From the NCBI GenBank assembly GCA_964291305.2, contig OZ219783.1, forward strand, positions 2,232,001 to 2,296,000: a stretch of DNA of 64,000 bases, written 5' to 3'. The position numbers and the translations under genes were made by a program. The DNA is from VXNF01 sp964291305. GTDB taxonomy: Bacteria; Actinomycetota; Acidimicrobiia; Acidimicrobiales; CATQHL01. Positions 51,028 through 59,440 of this stretch are shown here, one piece after another. The notes under the pieces were generated by a model, which did no database searches, had not been told where the DNA came from, and saw nothing but the letters and a program-made list of their open reading frames with translations. Within the stretch, counting starts at the first letter, position 1, and the number at the start of each line of letters is the position of its first letter.

Positions 51028-51641
51028 GTGAGTGTGGCGCTGGTCGAGGAGGTTGCGCCTTCGGTGGTTGACGCTCGGCGGGCGGCTGAGGCGCTTCTCG
51101 ACGAGGGTGCCGAGGAGGTGTTCCTCTACGGGTCGGTTGCTCGCGGCGAGGCGACTTCTGGAAGTGATATTGATCTAGTAGCGATGTTCGCCGACATCGA
51201 CTACTCCGAGCGCTACGAGTTGACCTGCCGGCTGGAGAAGGCAGCATTAGAAGCAGTAGCCCGGCGCTGGCCGGTGCAAGTGTTAGCTACCGACCGCCCA
51301 GAGTGGAAAGCCCGCATTGAACGAGTTCCTAGTTCGTTGAGTTGGCGGACCGTCTCAAAGAACTCGGCATCGACCTTGGCATCATGTCCGCGTGGCGGGT
51401 ATGAGCCACTTATCCCGATAACTCGCCGGCTCGAAATCACCTATCTGACCAACTTGCGAGTAACTACATAGTCGTCGCTATCGAGTTCAGTGGAATGTTC
51501 AGCGCGGATCTACGCTCAATCCTCGACTCGGATCACCCAGAACTCCGGAAAGCTACAAAACGCTGGCAAAACGCGATCACGGAGATCACTAGCCAGGATG
51601 TTCGGACCACCCAGACCCGCAGACTAGACGTAAACCTATAA
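51028..51641 (+). pseudogene. MNT-HEPN fusion gene, copy 1, with internal deletion
   Basis: Compared with the intact copy at 54341, this copy keeps the nucleotidyltransferase half (FLYGSVARGEATSGSDIDLV, GSx10DxD motif) up to about 51338. It has lost about 400 bp and continues from about 51347 with the 3' end of the gene in a shifted frame. The present frame stops at 51471; DNA similarity to copy 3 goes on to the original TAA at 51639-51641. It would yield a 147-residue MNT protein with a nonsense tail and no HEPN domain. A functional short antitoxin-like product cannot be excluded, but decay is the simpler reading. Confidence 0.8.
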
Positions 51642-51724
51642 CATCATCGCCCATCGACTTCCCGGACAGGCTGGACTTCTACGATCCAGCGTTTCTGGCC
51701 GATCCTTACCCTGCGCTGGGCCAG

Positions 51725-52870
51725 TTGCGAGAAGCCACGCCGATCTTTCGTAACCCGCTGACCGGCACCTGGATGCTGACCCGCTTCTCCGACGTGTACG
51801 AAACCCTGAGAGATCGCCGCCTGGGCAGAGCTTTCGACCACCTTTACAGCTACGAAGAACTAGGCCAGCCTCAGCCCGACCAGCGCTGGGCGAAGTTCCA
51901 ACAACACGAGAAATGGTCACTGCTGAGCCTGGAACCGCCTAACCACACCCGCATCCGCAAACTGGTCTCCAAAGTGTTCACGCCCCGGTCGGTCAGCGCA
52001 CTAGCGCCAGTCATCGCCGACATCTCCGCTGAACTCATCGGCCGCTGCCGGGAGCTGGGCACCTTCGACCTGCTAGCCGACTACTCCCAGCTTTACTCCG
52101 TGGCCGTAGTAGCTGAGGTGCTGGGAGTGCCCCGGGCTGACACACAGGCGCTGCTGGACTGGTCCCACGCCATCGTCAAGATGTACGAGATGTCCTCCTC
52201 CGAGGCGGTGAAGCTGCAAGCCGAAGAAGCGGCGGGCGAATACATCGAATACACCAAAGCGCTCATCGCGGACAAGCGTCGCTCACCCGACGACCGGCTG
52301 GTATCTCAACTGGTAAAGGTATCTGCCGACGGCGACCGACTCAGCACCGACGAGGTCATCTCCACCACGATGGTGCTGATGGAGGCGGGCCACGAGGCCA
52401 CGGTAAACACCATGGGCAACGGGATGAAGGCCCTAATGGCCCAACGAGATCAGTGGCGACGGCTAACTAACGGCGAGGTAGACGCCGCCTGCGCCGTTGA
52501 GGAGCTGTTGCGCTGGGACTCACCGCTGCAGATGTTCGAGCGCTGGGTGCTAGAGCCGGGAGTGGAGATAGCCGGTCAGCCAATGGCGGTGGGCGACGAG
52601 GTGGGCATGCTCTTCGGCTCAGCCCAGCGGGATCCTCGCCGCTTCAGTGATCCCGACCGCTTCGACGTAGGGCGCGGCGACTCGGCGCACATCGGCTTCG
52701 GCGGCGGTATCCACTTCTGCCTGGGTGCCGCGCTAGCCCGCCAGGAACTAGCCGTGGCCCTCGGCGACTTGGCAGCCAACTTCCCCGAGGTGGAACTAGC
52801 CGCCGAACCCGTCTACCACCCCACCTTCGTAATCCGGGGTCTCACCGAACTCCGTCTGAGCGTTAGCTAG
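51725..52870 (+). CDS. Cytochrome P450, start codon not resolved
   Basis: Haem monooxygenase, 381 residues from the TTG at 51725. The haem-binding GFGGGIHFCLGAALARQEL, the ExxR in AVEELLRWDSP and the I-helix AGHEATVN are intact. Homologous sequence begins further upstream, however: codons 51641-51724 encode SPIDFPDRLDFYDPAFLADP and PYPALGQ, the normal P450 N-terminus, but no ATG, GTG or TTG lies between the TAG at 51590 and 51725 in that frame. The P450 begins exactly where the MNT-HEPN copy 1 ends. Either a non-standard start (ATA 51638, ATC 51653) is used or the start codon was lost by rearrangement. Confidence 0.82.
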   Translation: MREATPIFRNPLTGTWMLTRFSDVYETLRDRRLGRAFDHLYSYEELGQPQPDQRWAKFQQHEKWSLLSLEPPNHTRIRKLVSKVFTPRSVSALAPVIADISAELIGRCRELGTFDLLADYSQLYSVAVVAEVLGVPRADTQALLDWSHAIVKMYEMSSSEAVKLQAEEAAGEYIEYTKALIADKRRSPDDRLVSQLVKVSADGDRLSTDEVISTTMVLMEAGHEATVNTMGNGMKALMAQRDQWRRLTNGEVDAACAVEELLRWDSPLQMFERWVLEPGVEIAGQPMAVGDEVGMLFGSAQRDPRRFSDPDRFDVGRGDSAHIGFGGGIHFCLGAALARQELAVALGDLAANFPEVELAAEPVYHPTFVIRGLTELRLSVS

Positions 52871-52925
52871 CTGCCCAAAAGGTCTGCTGCTGTCGCGGCG
52901 GGGTGGGTGAGGTTAGGCTGGGTGT

Positions 52926-53624
52926 GTGGGTTCTGTAGCGGTTTCGGGGGTTGCGCCGTCGTTGGAGGATGCTCGCCGGGCGGCGGCGATGCTGGTTGAT
53001 GCTGGTGTGGGGACGGTGTTGTTGTACGGGTCTGTTGCGCGTGGGGACGCTACAGCGCATAGTGATATTGATTTGGTGGCGGTCTTTGATGATCTGGGCG
53101 ATTATCGATGTCGGAGCCGTGTGCAGTGTGATCTTGAGTCGCGGGCGGGTCGGGTCGCGGGGTGGCCGGTGGAGGTGTTTGTCACGGATGTTCCCGAGTG
53201 GACCACGCGCACTCAGAAGGTGGGCTGCTCGTTCGAGGCGGGCATAGCGCCGACCGCGGTGAGGCTGGCTGACTCAAGCGACCGCGGTACGGTCTATTGG
53301 GATAAGGAGATTGGGATGCCGGATAGTCCGCATGCCGAAATGGAGTCACGCTTTAAGGATCTCAATGGAGCTGTGACGAATCTGGATCTAAATCTGACAC
53401 CGACAACAAAAGAAAGGAGGGCGGCCCGCGACGGAAACGTGATCCAGCAGACACGTATGGAGTTGGATAGGTTCGCGCGGGCGTGCGGTTCGGCGCATCA
53501 GACCTTTGAGGCGGCCGCGAAGCTGATGATGGTTATTTCGACGGGGCAACCGGTGCCTTACACGCACCTGCTTAATAAGTTGTTGGAGCCTCAGCCCAGT
53601 TGGGTTGTTGAGGCATTTAGGTAG
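52926..53624 (+). CDS. MNT-HEPN fusion gene, copy 2, part before an amber codon
   Basis: Protein of 232 residues. The N-terminus has the MNT signature LLYGSVARGDATAHSDIDLV and VEVFVTDVPEWTTRTQKVG; the rest is helical and includes RMELDRFARACGSAHQTFEA. It ends at TAG 53622-53624. The frame continues after the stop for a further 99 codons with sequence fitting the C-terminal HEPN helices, giving 332 residues in all, close to the 336 of copy 3. So this is probably the front part of a gene split by a nonsense mutation. It is diverged from copies 1 and 3, so it is an older paralogue. Confidence 0.75.
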   Translation: MGSVAVSGVAPSLEDARRAAAMLVDAGVGTVLLYGSVARGDATAHSDIDLVAVFDDLGDYRCRSRVQCDLESRAGRVAGWPVEVFVTDVPEWTTRTQKVGCSFEAGIAPTAVRLADSSDRGTVYWDKEIGMPDSPHAEMESRFKDLNGAVTNLDLNLTPTTKERRAARDGNVIQQTRMELDRFARACGSAHQTFEAAAKLMMVISTGQPVPYTHLLNKLLEPQPSWVVEAFR

Positions 53625-53924
53625 GCGGCGCGAAACATTGACTTGGTCGAACTGTCTAAATGGCACCAAGGCGTCAACTACAGCTCGGCGCGGCCAATCA
53701 AAGGATTTGACGACGCATACCTAGAGGCGCACGCTGAGGCCGCAGTGGAGATCGCAAAGTTCGCTGGTAAACAGGGCCGCCAACATGGCGTAGCATCTGA
53801 TCTGCTTGAAGCGCTTGATTATGAGCTTCAGTTATGCGAAAACGCGCTTGAACAGCCACGGCGTATCCCGATGGAGTTACCTAAAGGCGGGCTCTGGTGG
53901 GATGATCTGCTTGGGTTAGAATGA
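53625..53924 (+). pseudogene. MNT-HEPN copy 2, HEPN tail after the amber codon
   Basis: In frame with the part at 52926-53624 and starting directly after its TAG. It encodes about 99 residues, including SKWHQGVNYSSARPIKGFDD and the helical AYLEAHAEAAVEIAKFAGKQ, and closes the ancestral gene at 53924. A TTG/GTG start near 53643 could give a separate 93-residue HEPN-like protein, so a working two-gene MNT/HEPN arrangement is the alternative. Confidence 0.65.
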
Positions 53925-54340
53925 CTAGGCCGATAGTCCCTCCACAACAAGCGACCAAAGAACACCATCAACCTAATGTCTAAGACGGCGAGACGTATAG
54001 ACAAATAGCGACTGACACACGTTGATCTAATTCCCCAAGCCCTCACGCTCGAAGGAGGGAGAAGGAACTGGCAGAGTGACAAAATCGCAGCTTGTGCAGC
54101 ATATTTTGATTGGGGGTTTATATACCAAAGTGCTATTTTTCTGTTGCTACCCAGTCTGCCATTCTATACAATAGTGCCAAGACGTAGGTACTCATTACCT
54201 AGCAAGAAGACCCTGAAATGGTCATCTTCACAAAAAGCGGCAACAACCCAACTGCTTCGATTCTCCGCCTACTCATATCCCCCAACTACCCAAACCCAGC
54301 CGGGGGCCAGCGTGAGGACGGCTAGGGGTAGTGTTTTGGT
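53925..54340. other. AT-rich intergenic region between MNT-HEPN copies 2 and 3
   Basis: A 416-bp stretch that is clearly less GC-rich than the surroundings. No gene, RNA or repeat was recognised. Its last 40 bp resemble the upstream region of copy 1 (GGGGTAGTGT), which probably marks the promoter shared by both copies. Confidence 0.5.
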
Positions 54341-55351
54341 ATGAGCGTGACCCTGGTCGAGGACACCACCCCTTCGATAGGCGATGCTCGCCGGGCGGCC
54401 GAGGCGCTGCTAGCCGAGGGCGCCGAGGAGGTGTTCCTCTACGGATCAGTAGCACATGGCAAAGCCACCGCGCATAGCGATATTGACCTAGTAGCGCTGT
54501 TTGCCGACATTGACTACGCCGAGCGGTATGAGTTGACCTGCCGGCTGGAGAAAGCAGCATCAGAAGCAATTTTGCGGCGCTGGCTCGTACAAGTGTTCGT
54601 CACCGACCGCCCGGAGTGGAAAGCACGCGTCGAACGGGTGCCAAGCTCGTTCGAAAGCCGTATCAACGCCCGCGGACTGATTCCGGTAGGCGAATCAGCA
54701 ATTCGCGGCGAAGTGCGCTGGAGCAAGACTATGGAGCGGCCCATGAGCGACCCGGAGGAAGCCCTCAGGTACTTTCAAACCAAAGTTATCCCTGAGCTAG
54801 AGGATCTGCAGTCCGCTGTGGTGCCGATTAAACAGGAGCTAGATCAGACAAAAACATACGAGAAACAGCAGCGTGTTCGCCTTTCTCGCATGGCCCGCGT
54901 GTGCGCTAAGGCGGCACTGGTCGTCGAAAAGACTTTCAAAGGTCTGGCTGTGTTGCACACCGACCCTACGCCTGACGAGGCGGTGCTCAGAGAAGCCGGC
55001 CACGATATTGAAGCTTGCCTAAACGTTCTCCCCCCGGGTCTACGCATAGAATTCGAGGACCGCCTCAAAGAACTCGGCATAGCCCTCTGGACTATCTCCT
55101 CTTGGCGCGTATGGGCGACCTACCCCGACAACTCGCCGGTTCAAGGTCAACTAGCGGACCAGCTAGCCGCCGACTACGTCACAGTTACTATCGAGTTCAG
55201 TGGGATGTTCAACGCGGATTTACGCTCATCTCTCGACCCTGGCCACCAAGAACTCCAAGACGCTACAGAACGCTGGCAGGACGCGATTCAAGAGATCGCA
55301 AGCCAATACGTTCGCCCCCACCAGACTCGCCGACTAGATCTAGACCTATAA
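54341..55351 (+). CDS. Fused MNT-HEPN protein, intact copy 3
   Basis: Protein of 336 residues. Residues 1-110 are a minimal nucleotidyltransferase domain: FLYGSVAHGKATAHSDIDLV has the GSx10DxD active site, and VQVFVTDRPEWKARVERVPS follows. Residues 130-336 are mostly helical and end in a HEPN-like region with RVWATYPDNSP. In HEPN/MNT toxin-antitoxin systems the two domains are separate proteins, the MNT one AMPylating the HEPN toxin. Fusion in one chain would make a self-neutralised unit. This is the only one of the three copies without a disabling change. The role is inferred from the family. Confidence 0.78.
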   Translation: MSVTLVEDTTPSIGDARRAAEALLAEGAEEVFLYGSVAHGKATAHSDIDLVALFADIDYAERYELTCRLEKAASEAILRRWLVQVFVTDRPEWKARVERVPSSFESRINARGLIPVGESAIRGEVRWSKTMERPMSDPEEALRYFQTKVIPELEDLQSAVVPIKQELDQTKTYEKQQRVRLSRMARVCAKAALVVEKTFKGLAVLHTDPTPDEAVLREAGHDIEACLNVLPPGLRIEFEDRLKELGIALWTISSWRVWATYPDNSPVQGQLADQLAADYVTVTIEFSGMFNADLRSSLDPGHQELQDATERWQDAIQEIASQYVRPHQTRRLDLDL

Positions 55352-55432
55352 ATAGGGGTTTCACCCGTTTGCTTGACAGGTGCTCGGCGTTAAGTCTGGG
55401 CAAGACTCATGAAGACTGCTGCTTGCTAAGAG

Positions 55433-55807
55433 TCAGTCTGTTTCGTCTGGTTCGAAGCGGTGGGCTTCTAGTTCGCTGCGGCTGACCCATTCCAGAGTGC
55501 GTACGTGGGTGGCTTCTAAAACCACCGGCGGTGCCACGCCTGCCGCAAGCGCCTCGGCCCAGCGGGAGGCGCAAAGGCACCACCGCTGCGCGGGCTGTAA
55601 CCCCTCGAAGCCAAAATCGGGGCGGGGCATGGAGAGGTCGTTGCCCACCGAACTGGAGAACTCTAGAAACTCCGCGGTCAGTACCGCGCACACCGTGTGT
55701 ACGCCGACATCGCCGGCGTCGGTGTTACAACACCCATCCCGAAACCAGCCAGTTAGCGGGTCGTAAGAACACGGCTGCAACTCTTCGCCAAGCACATTCT
55801 CCGCCAC
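55433..55807 (-). CDS. DUF2237 family protein
   Basis: Protein of 124 residues that matches DUF2237 along its length: ENVLGEELQPCSYDPLTGWF, RDGCCNTDAGDVGVHTVCAV, SSVGNDLSMPRPDFGFEGLQ and QRWCLCASRWAEALAAGVAP. Several Cys are conserved (PCSYD, GCCNT, VCAV, WCLCA), which suggests metal or redox binding. No function is established for the family. It stands alone, with MNT-HEPN copy 3 convergent on one side. Confidence 0.9.
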   Translation of the reverse strand: MAENVLGEELQPCSYDPLTGWFRDGCCNTDAGDVGVHTVCAVLTAEFLEFSSSVGNDLSMPRPDFGFEGLQPAQRWCLCASRWAEALAAGVAPPVVLEATHVRTLEWVSRSELEAHRFEPDETD

Positions 55808-55906
55808 GCACCCAGTTTGCCAGGAAGCCGGCCGGACAGCTCATGCAGATGACTTATACAGACCACTCACGCCTCCAGCAGATGTCATGACTGGAGGTGA
55901 CATGAG

Positions 55907-55990
55907 TGGGCTCGGACTCGTCGAGGGAGAGGGTGTCGGGGAGGTCGTAGGGCTGCCATGGTGGAGCTGTCATCATTGGGCTCGGACTCG
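55907..55990. repeat. Two 14-bp direct repeats, 70 bp apart
   Basis: TGGGCTCGGACTCG occurs at 55907-55920 and again at 55977-55990, in the non-coding stretch between the DUF2237 gene and purH. It lies 3' of purH. No gene is seen in the stretch 55808-56018; the repeats may be a relic. Confidence 0.6.
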
Positions 55991-56018
55991 ACAACTCAGT
56001 GGCGTCAGGGGCATCAGG

Positions 56019-57575
56019 TCAGTGGCGGAAGGCTCGCCTGCCGGTGAACACCATGGCTAGACCGTGGCTATTCGCAGCATCTATGACATCTCTATCGCGC
56101 AGCGAACCGCCGGGCTGCACCACTGCGCTGCAGCCAGCGGTTACTGCCCCGTCGAGACCGTCGGCAAACGGAAAGAACCCGTCGCTGGCGTAAGCACCGC
56201 CACGGCCCCGCTGGCCAGCCTTGGCAGCAGCCAGATTCCCGGCGTCGCGCCGGTTCTGCTGCCCGGCGCCTATCCCCACGGCACAGCGGTCGCGGGCCAC
56301 GACGACGGCGTTAGAGCTAACCGCCGCCGCCACCCGCCAGGCAAAGACCAAATCTCGCCACTGCTCGGTACTGGGGTGACGGTCGGTCACGACACTCCAG
56401 CCGTCGGGAATCTCATCTAGGGAGCCCCCGTCCGGCACCGGTGGGGTCTGGACTAAGAAAGCAGCACCCAGTGAGCGCAGCTGTAGCTCCGGCGACTCGG
56501 GATCAGCGGCCCGCAGAATGCGCAGGTTGGGCTTGGCCTGCAGCCTTTCTAATGCAGCAGCCTCATAGCCAGGTGCCACAACTAGCTCGCTGAACACCTC
56601 GGCCAGCGAAATCGCCAGCTCTTCAGTGACAGGTCGGTTCAGCGCCACTACGCCGCCGAAGGCCGAGGTTGGGTCGCAGTCGTGTGCCTGGCGATAAGCC
56701 TCGGCGATGTCGATGTGTGCTGCCGCCCCGCAGGGGTTGGCGTGCTTGACAACCACCGCCGCCGGATCGGACCCCAGGTTGTGCGCCAGGCGCCAGGCGG
56801 CGTCAGCGTCGCATACGTTTAGGTATGAGAGCTGCTTGCCGCCGAGTTGTACCGCCGTGTCCCACCAGCTGGTCTTGTTAGCCAGGCGATAACGAGCCCC
56901 ACTCTGATCGGGATTCTCGCCATAACGCAGCAGCTCGGCTCGCTGCAAGTGCAACACCAACGAATCTCCCAGTATTTCCCCCACCGTTTCCGGCTCCGCC
57001 AGAGAGCAGGCATCCAGCCAAGCCGCTACCGCCTTGTCGTAGTCAGAGCAATGGGCAAAGGCTTTGCGCGCCAGGCGGCGCCGCAGAGCCTCGCTGAGCG
57101 CGCCTGCCGACTCCAGCTCGCCGAGCACGGTGCCGTAGTCCAAAGGGTCCACCACTACGCCGGTGTAAGCGTGGTTTTTAGCAGCAGCGCGCAGCATGGT
57201 CGGCCCGCCGATGTCGATCAGCTCGGTCGAAGGTGCTGAACTGAACGGGTACAGGTTGCACACCACTAAGTCGATGAGCACGCCGCCGGCCGCGGCCAAC
57301 TCGGCCAGATGCTCGGGCTTGGAGCGGTCGGCCAGAATGCCCCCGTGTACCAACGGGTGCAGCGTCTTCACCCGCCCGTCCAGCATCTCCGGGGTGCCGG
57401 TCACCTCGGCGACATCGGTCACCGCCACCCCGCCGGCCCGGAGCACGCCAGCCGTCCCCCCGCTGGAGATGATCTCCCAGCCGCAGGCCACCAAGCAAGA
57501 CGCCAGCTCCACAACCCCCGAGCGATCCGAGACGGAAATCAGCGCACGCACAGACCTATTATCTCTACCCATCAT
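56019..57575 (-). CDS. purH: Bifunctional AICAR formyltransferase / IMP cyclohydrolase PurH
   Basis: Enzyme of 518 residues for the last two steps of purine synthesis. The N-terminal MGS-like domain carries IMP cyclohydrolase (ISVSDRSGVVELASCLVACG, SSGGTAGVLRAGGV, DGRVKTLHPLVHGGIL). The C-terminal domain is the transformylase, with the catalytic Lys-His in VVVKHANPCGAAAHIDIAEA and AVGIGAGQQNRRDAGNLA. ASDGFFPFADGLD near the end is also typical. The length is normal for the family. It is transcribed alone, divergent from the ABC transporter. Confidence 0.95.
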   Translation of the reverse strand: MMGRDNRSVRALISVSDRSGVVELASCLVACGWEIISSGGTAGVLRAGGVAVTDVAEVTGTPEMLDGRVKTLHPLVHGGILADRSKPEHLAELAAAGGVLIDLVVCNLYPFSSAPSTELIDIGGPTMLRAAAKNHAYTGVVVDPLDYGTVLGELESAGALSEALRRRLARKAFAHCSDYDKAVAAWLDACSLAEPETVGEILGDSLVLHLQRAELLRYGENPDQSGARYRLANKTSWWDTAVQLGGKQLSYLNVCDADAAWRLAHNLGSDPAAVVVKHANPCGAAAHIDIAEAYRQAHDCDPTSAFGGVVALNRPVTEELAISLAEVFSELVVAPGYEAAALERLQAKPNLRILRAADPESPELQLRSLGAAFLVQTPPVPDGGSLDEIPDGWSVVTDRHPSTEQWRDLVFAWRVAAAVSSNAVVVARDRCAVGIGAGQQNRRDAGNLAAAKAGQRGRGGAYASDGFFPFADGLDGAVTAGCSAVVQPGGSLRDRDVIDAANSHGLAMVFTGRRAFRH

Positions 57576-57721
57576 CTATACCCACCAGCGCTACCTAATA
57601 TCGCCACCCACCATCGCCAGCATCGACCTTCGCTGGGAAAATGCCCCTGAGGGAACAGTGGCGTAATGTGGTGCCTTCAACCGAGGGATGTGCAGATGAA
57701 CCTACCCTCACCTCAGGGCTT

Positions 57722-57745
57722 ATGAGAGATCTAGAGACCTTATGA
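57722..57745 (+). promoter_or_regulatory. Seven-codon leader frame coupled to the ABC ATPase gene
   Basis: ATG at 57722 opens a seven-codon frame, MRDLETL, whose TGA at 57743-57745 overlaps the ATPase ATG (ATGA). The start regions of leader and gene share the duplicated sequence TTATGAGAGAT (57720-57730 and 57740-57750), so the leader probably arose by a short duplication of the start site. Confidence 0.45.
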
Positions 57746-58521
57746 GAGATACCGCAACTAACGGCTCAACCCCACAACCGGTGGTGCAGCTGCGTCAGAT
57801 CCAGAAATCATTTGGGTCTAATCACGTGCTCAAGGGCATAGATCTCACCGTCCACCAGGGAGAACACGTAGTCATCTTCGGACCTTCGGGCTCGGGTAAG
57901 TCAACCTTGCTGCGCACAGCCAATCTGCTGGAGATCCCCGACTCTGGGTCGGTCTGGTTCGAGGGCAAGGAGTACGGCCCCGGGATCGAGGGCGAGAACC
58001 TGCCGAAAGGGAAGGCCCGGCTGCTGCGCCAGGAAATCGGCATGGTCTTCCAGCAGTTCAACCTATTCCCCCATATCACAGCCCTGGACAACGTGGCCCT
58101 AGCGCTGCGTCGGGTGAAGCGAATGAACAAATCCGACGCCAGGATGCGAGCGGCCACCTACCTGGACAGCGTGGGCCTGCTAGACAAACTCGGCGCCTAC
58201 CCCGGCCAGCTCTCGGGCGGCCAGCAGCAACGGGTAGCGATCGCCCGATCCCTAGTGATGGAGCCGAAAGTGATGCTCTTCGACGAACCCACCTCGGCGT
58301 TAGACCCCGAGTTGGTAGGTGAAGTGCTAGCTGTGATGCGTAGGTTGGCCGAGTCGGGCATGACCACCGTGGTCGTGACCCACGAAATGGGCTTCGGCGA
58401 GGAGGTGGGCGACCTGAACATATTTATGGACGATGGTTTCGTGGTGGAACAAGGCGGCCGTGAGATCTACAAGAACGCCCAAGAGCCGCGCACCCAAGAG
58501 TTCCTGAAGTCGATCCTGTGA
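57742..58521 (+). CDS. Amino-acid ABC transporter ATPase (GlnQ-like)
   Basis: ATP-binding subunit of 259 residues. Walker A GPSGSGKSTLL, Q-loop in EIGMVFQQFNLFPHITALDN, signature LSGGQQQRVAIARSLVM, Walker B VMLFDEPTSALDPELVGEVL and H-loop VVTHEMGFGEEVGD are all present, in the polar amino-acid transport subfamily. It is first of a three-gene set with a permease (GTGA overlap) and a binding protein. A duplicated start region precedes it. Confidence 0.92.
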   Translation: MRDTATNGSTPQPVVQLRQIQKSFGSNHVLKGIDLTVHQGEHVVIFGPSGSGKSTLLRTANLLEIPDSGSVWFEGKEYGPGIEGENLPKGKARLLRQEIGMVFQQFNLFPHITALDNVALALRRVKRMNKSDARMRAATYLDSVGLLDKLGAYPGQLSGGQQQRVAIARSLVMEPKVMLFDEPTSALDPELVGEVLAVMRRLAESGMTTVVVTHEMGFGEEVGDLNIFMDDGFVVEQGGREIYKNAQEPRTQEFLKSIL

Positions 58522-59333
58522 TGGGGATTCCGTTGGGCAGCATTCTGGCCCAGGCCACGTTCCGGCCAGAGTTCATCTGGGACAACCGGGACATATTTCT
58601 GGACGGCGTGTGGTTGACGGTTCGCATCGCCGTAGTGGCTTTCGCCCTGGCCACCGCGCTCGGCCTGGCGGTGGCGCTGCTGCGCATGTCCAAATCGTGG
58701 ATCGTCGGCCCACTTATGGCCATCTACGTGAACATCTTCCGGGCTATCCCATTACTGGTGTTCGTGCTGTTCGTGTACTACGGCGTCGCCATCCATTTCA
58801 ACTTCTCGATCTCGGCCATCCAAGCTGGGGTCTTGGCTCTCACGCTGCAGTACTCGGCCTGGCTGGGCGAGATCTTCCGCAGCGGCATCCAAGCCGTGGC
58901 AGACGGCCAAAGGCAGGCCGCCATGTCGGTAGGCATGAGCCGTCCCCAGACGTTTATCCGGGTGATAATGCCTCAGGCCACGCGCATCGTGGTGCCGCCG
59001 ACGGGCAACATGTTCATCGGCATGATCAAAGACTCTTCGCTGGTCTACATCATCGGCGTGCCGGAATTGCTGAGGGTCAGCAACCTGCTAGCAAACCGCA
59101 CCTTCCGCTACTTCGAGGTGTACTTGGGCACGGTGATTGCATATCTCATCTTGACCACGGCGGTGTACTTCCTGTTCAAATACATCGAGCAGCGGTTCGC
59201 CCTGGTTGACGTGTTGACCGCGAAGGTGCGCTCCCCCTTCGCCAAACATCGCGCCGGGCGGCTGCGGCAGCTACAGGACACAGTGCTAGCAGCCCGCGAC
59301 GCCGAATCGTCGGGGCGGCTCGCTAGCGACTAG
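58518..59333 (+). CDS. Amino-acid ABC transporter permease (HisM/GlnP type)
   Basis: Membrane subunit of 271 residues with five or so helices. IFLDGVWLTVRIAVVAFALA is the typical first helix of the HEQRo family, FRAIPLLVFVLFVYYGVAI follows, and the EAA loop reads GMSRPQTFIRVIMPQATRIV. It starts with GTG at 58518, overlapping the ATPase stop; ATG 58521 is possible. Only one permease is seen, so it probably forms a homodimer. Substrate is likely a polar amino acid. Confidence 0.9.
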   Translation: MMGIPLGSILAQATFRPEFIWDNRDIFLDGVWLTVRIAVVAFALATALGLAVALLRMSKSWIVGPLMAIYVNIFRAIPLLVFVLFVYYGVAIHFNFSISAIQAGVLALTLQYSAWLGEIFRSGIQAVADGQRQAAMSVGMSRPQTFIRVIMPQATRIVVPPTGNMFIGMIKDSSLVYIIGVPELLRVSNLLANRTFRYFEVYLGTVIAYLILTTAVYFLFKYIEQRFALVDVLTAKVRSPFAKHRAGRLRQLQDTVLAARDAESSGRLASD

Positions 59334-59440
59334 CCTGGCGCAGGTTCGATCGGCCGGTAAGTAGAGGCGCGGGTCTCGTCTGCGTTTACCTAACCAAAGA
59401 AACGCCGTTCGGCAAGCAACACTCACGCAAGGGAGGCAGA

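Noticed and set aside
51028..55351. Transposable element as the source of the three similar genes
   Set aside because: No transposase and no terminal inverted repeats or target duplications were visible around the copies.
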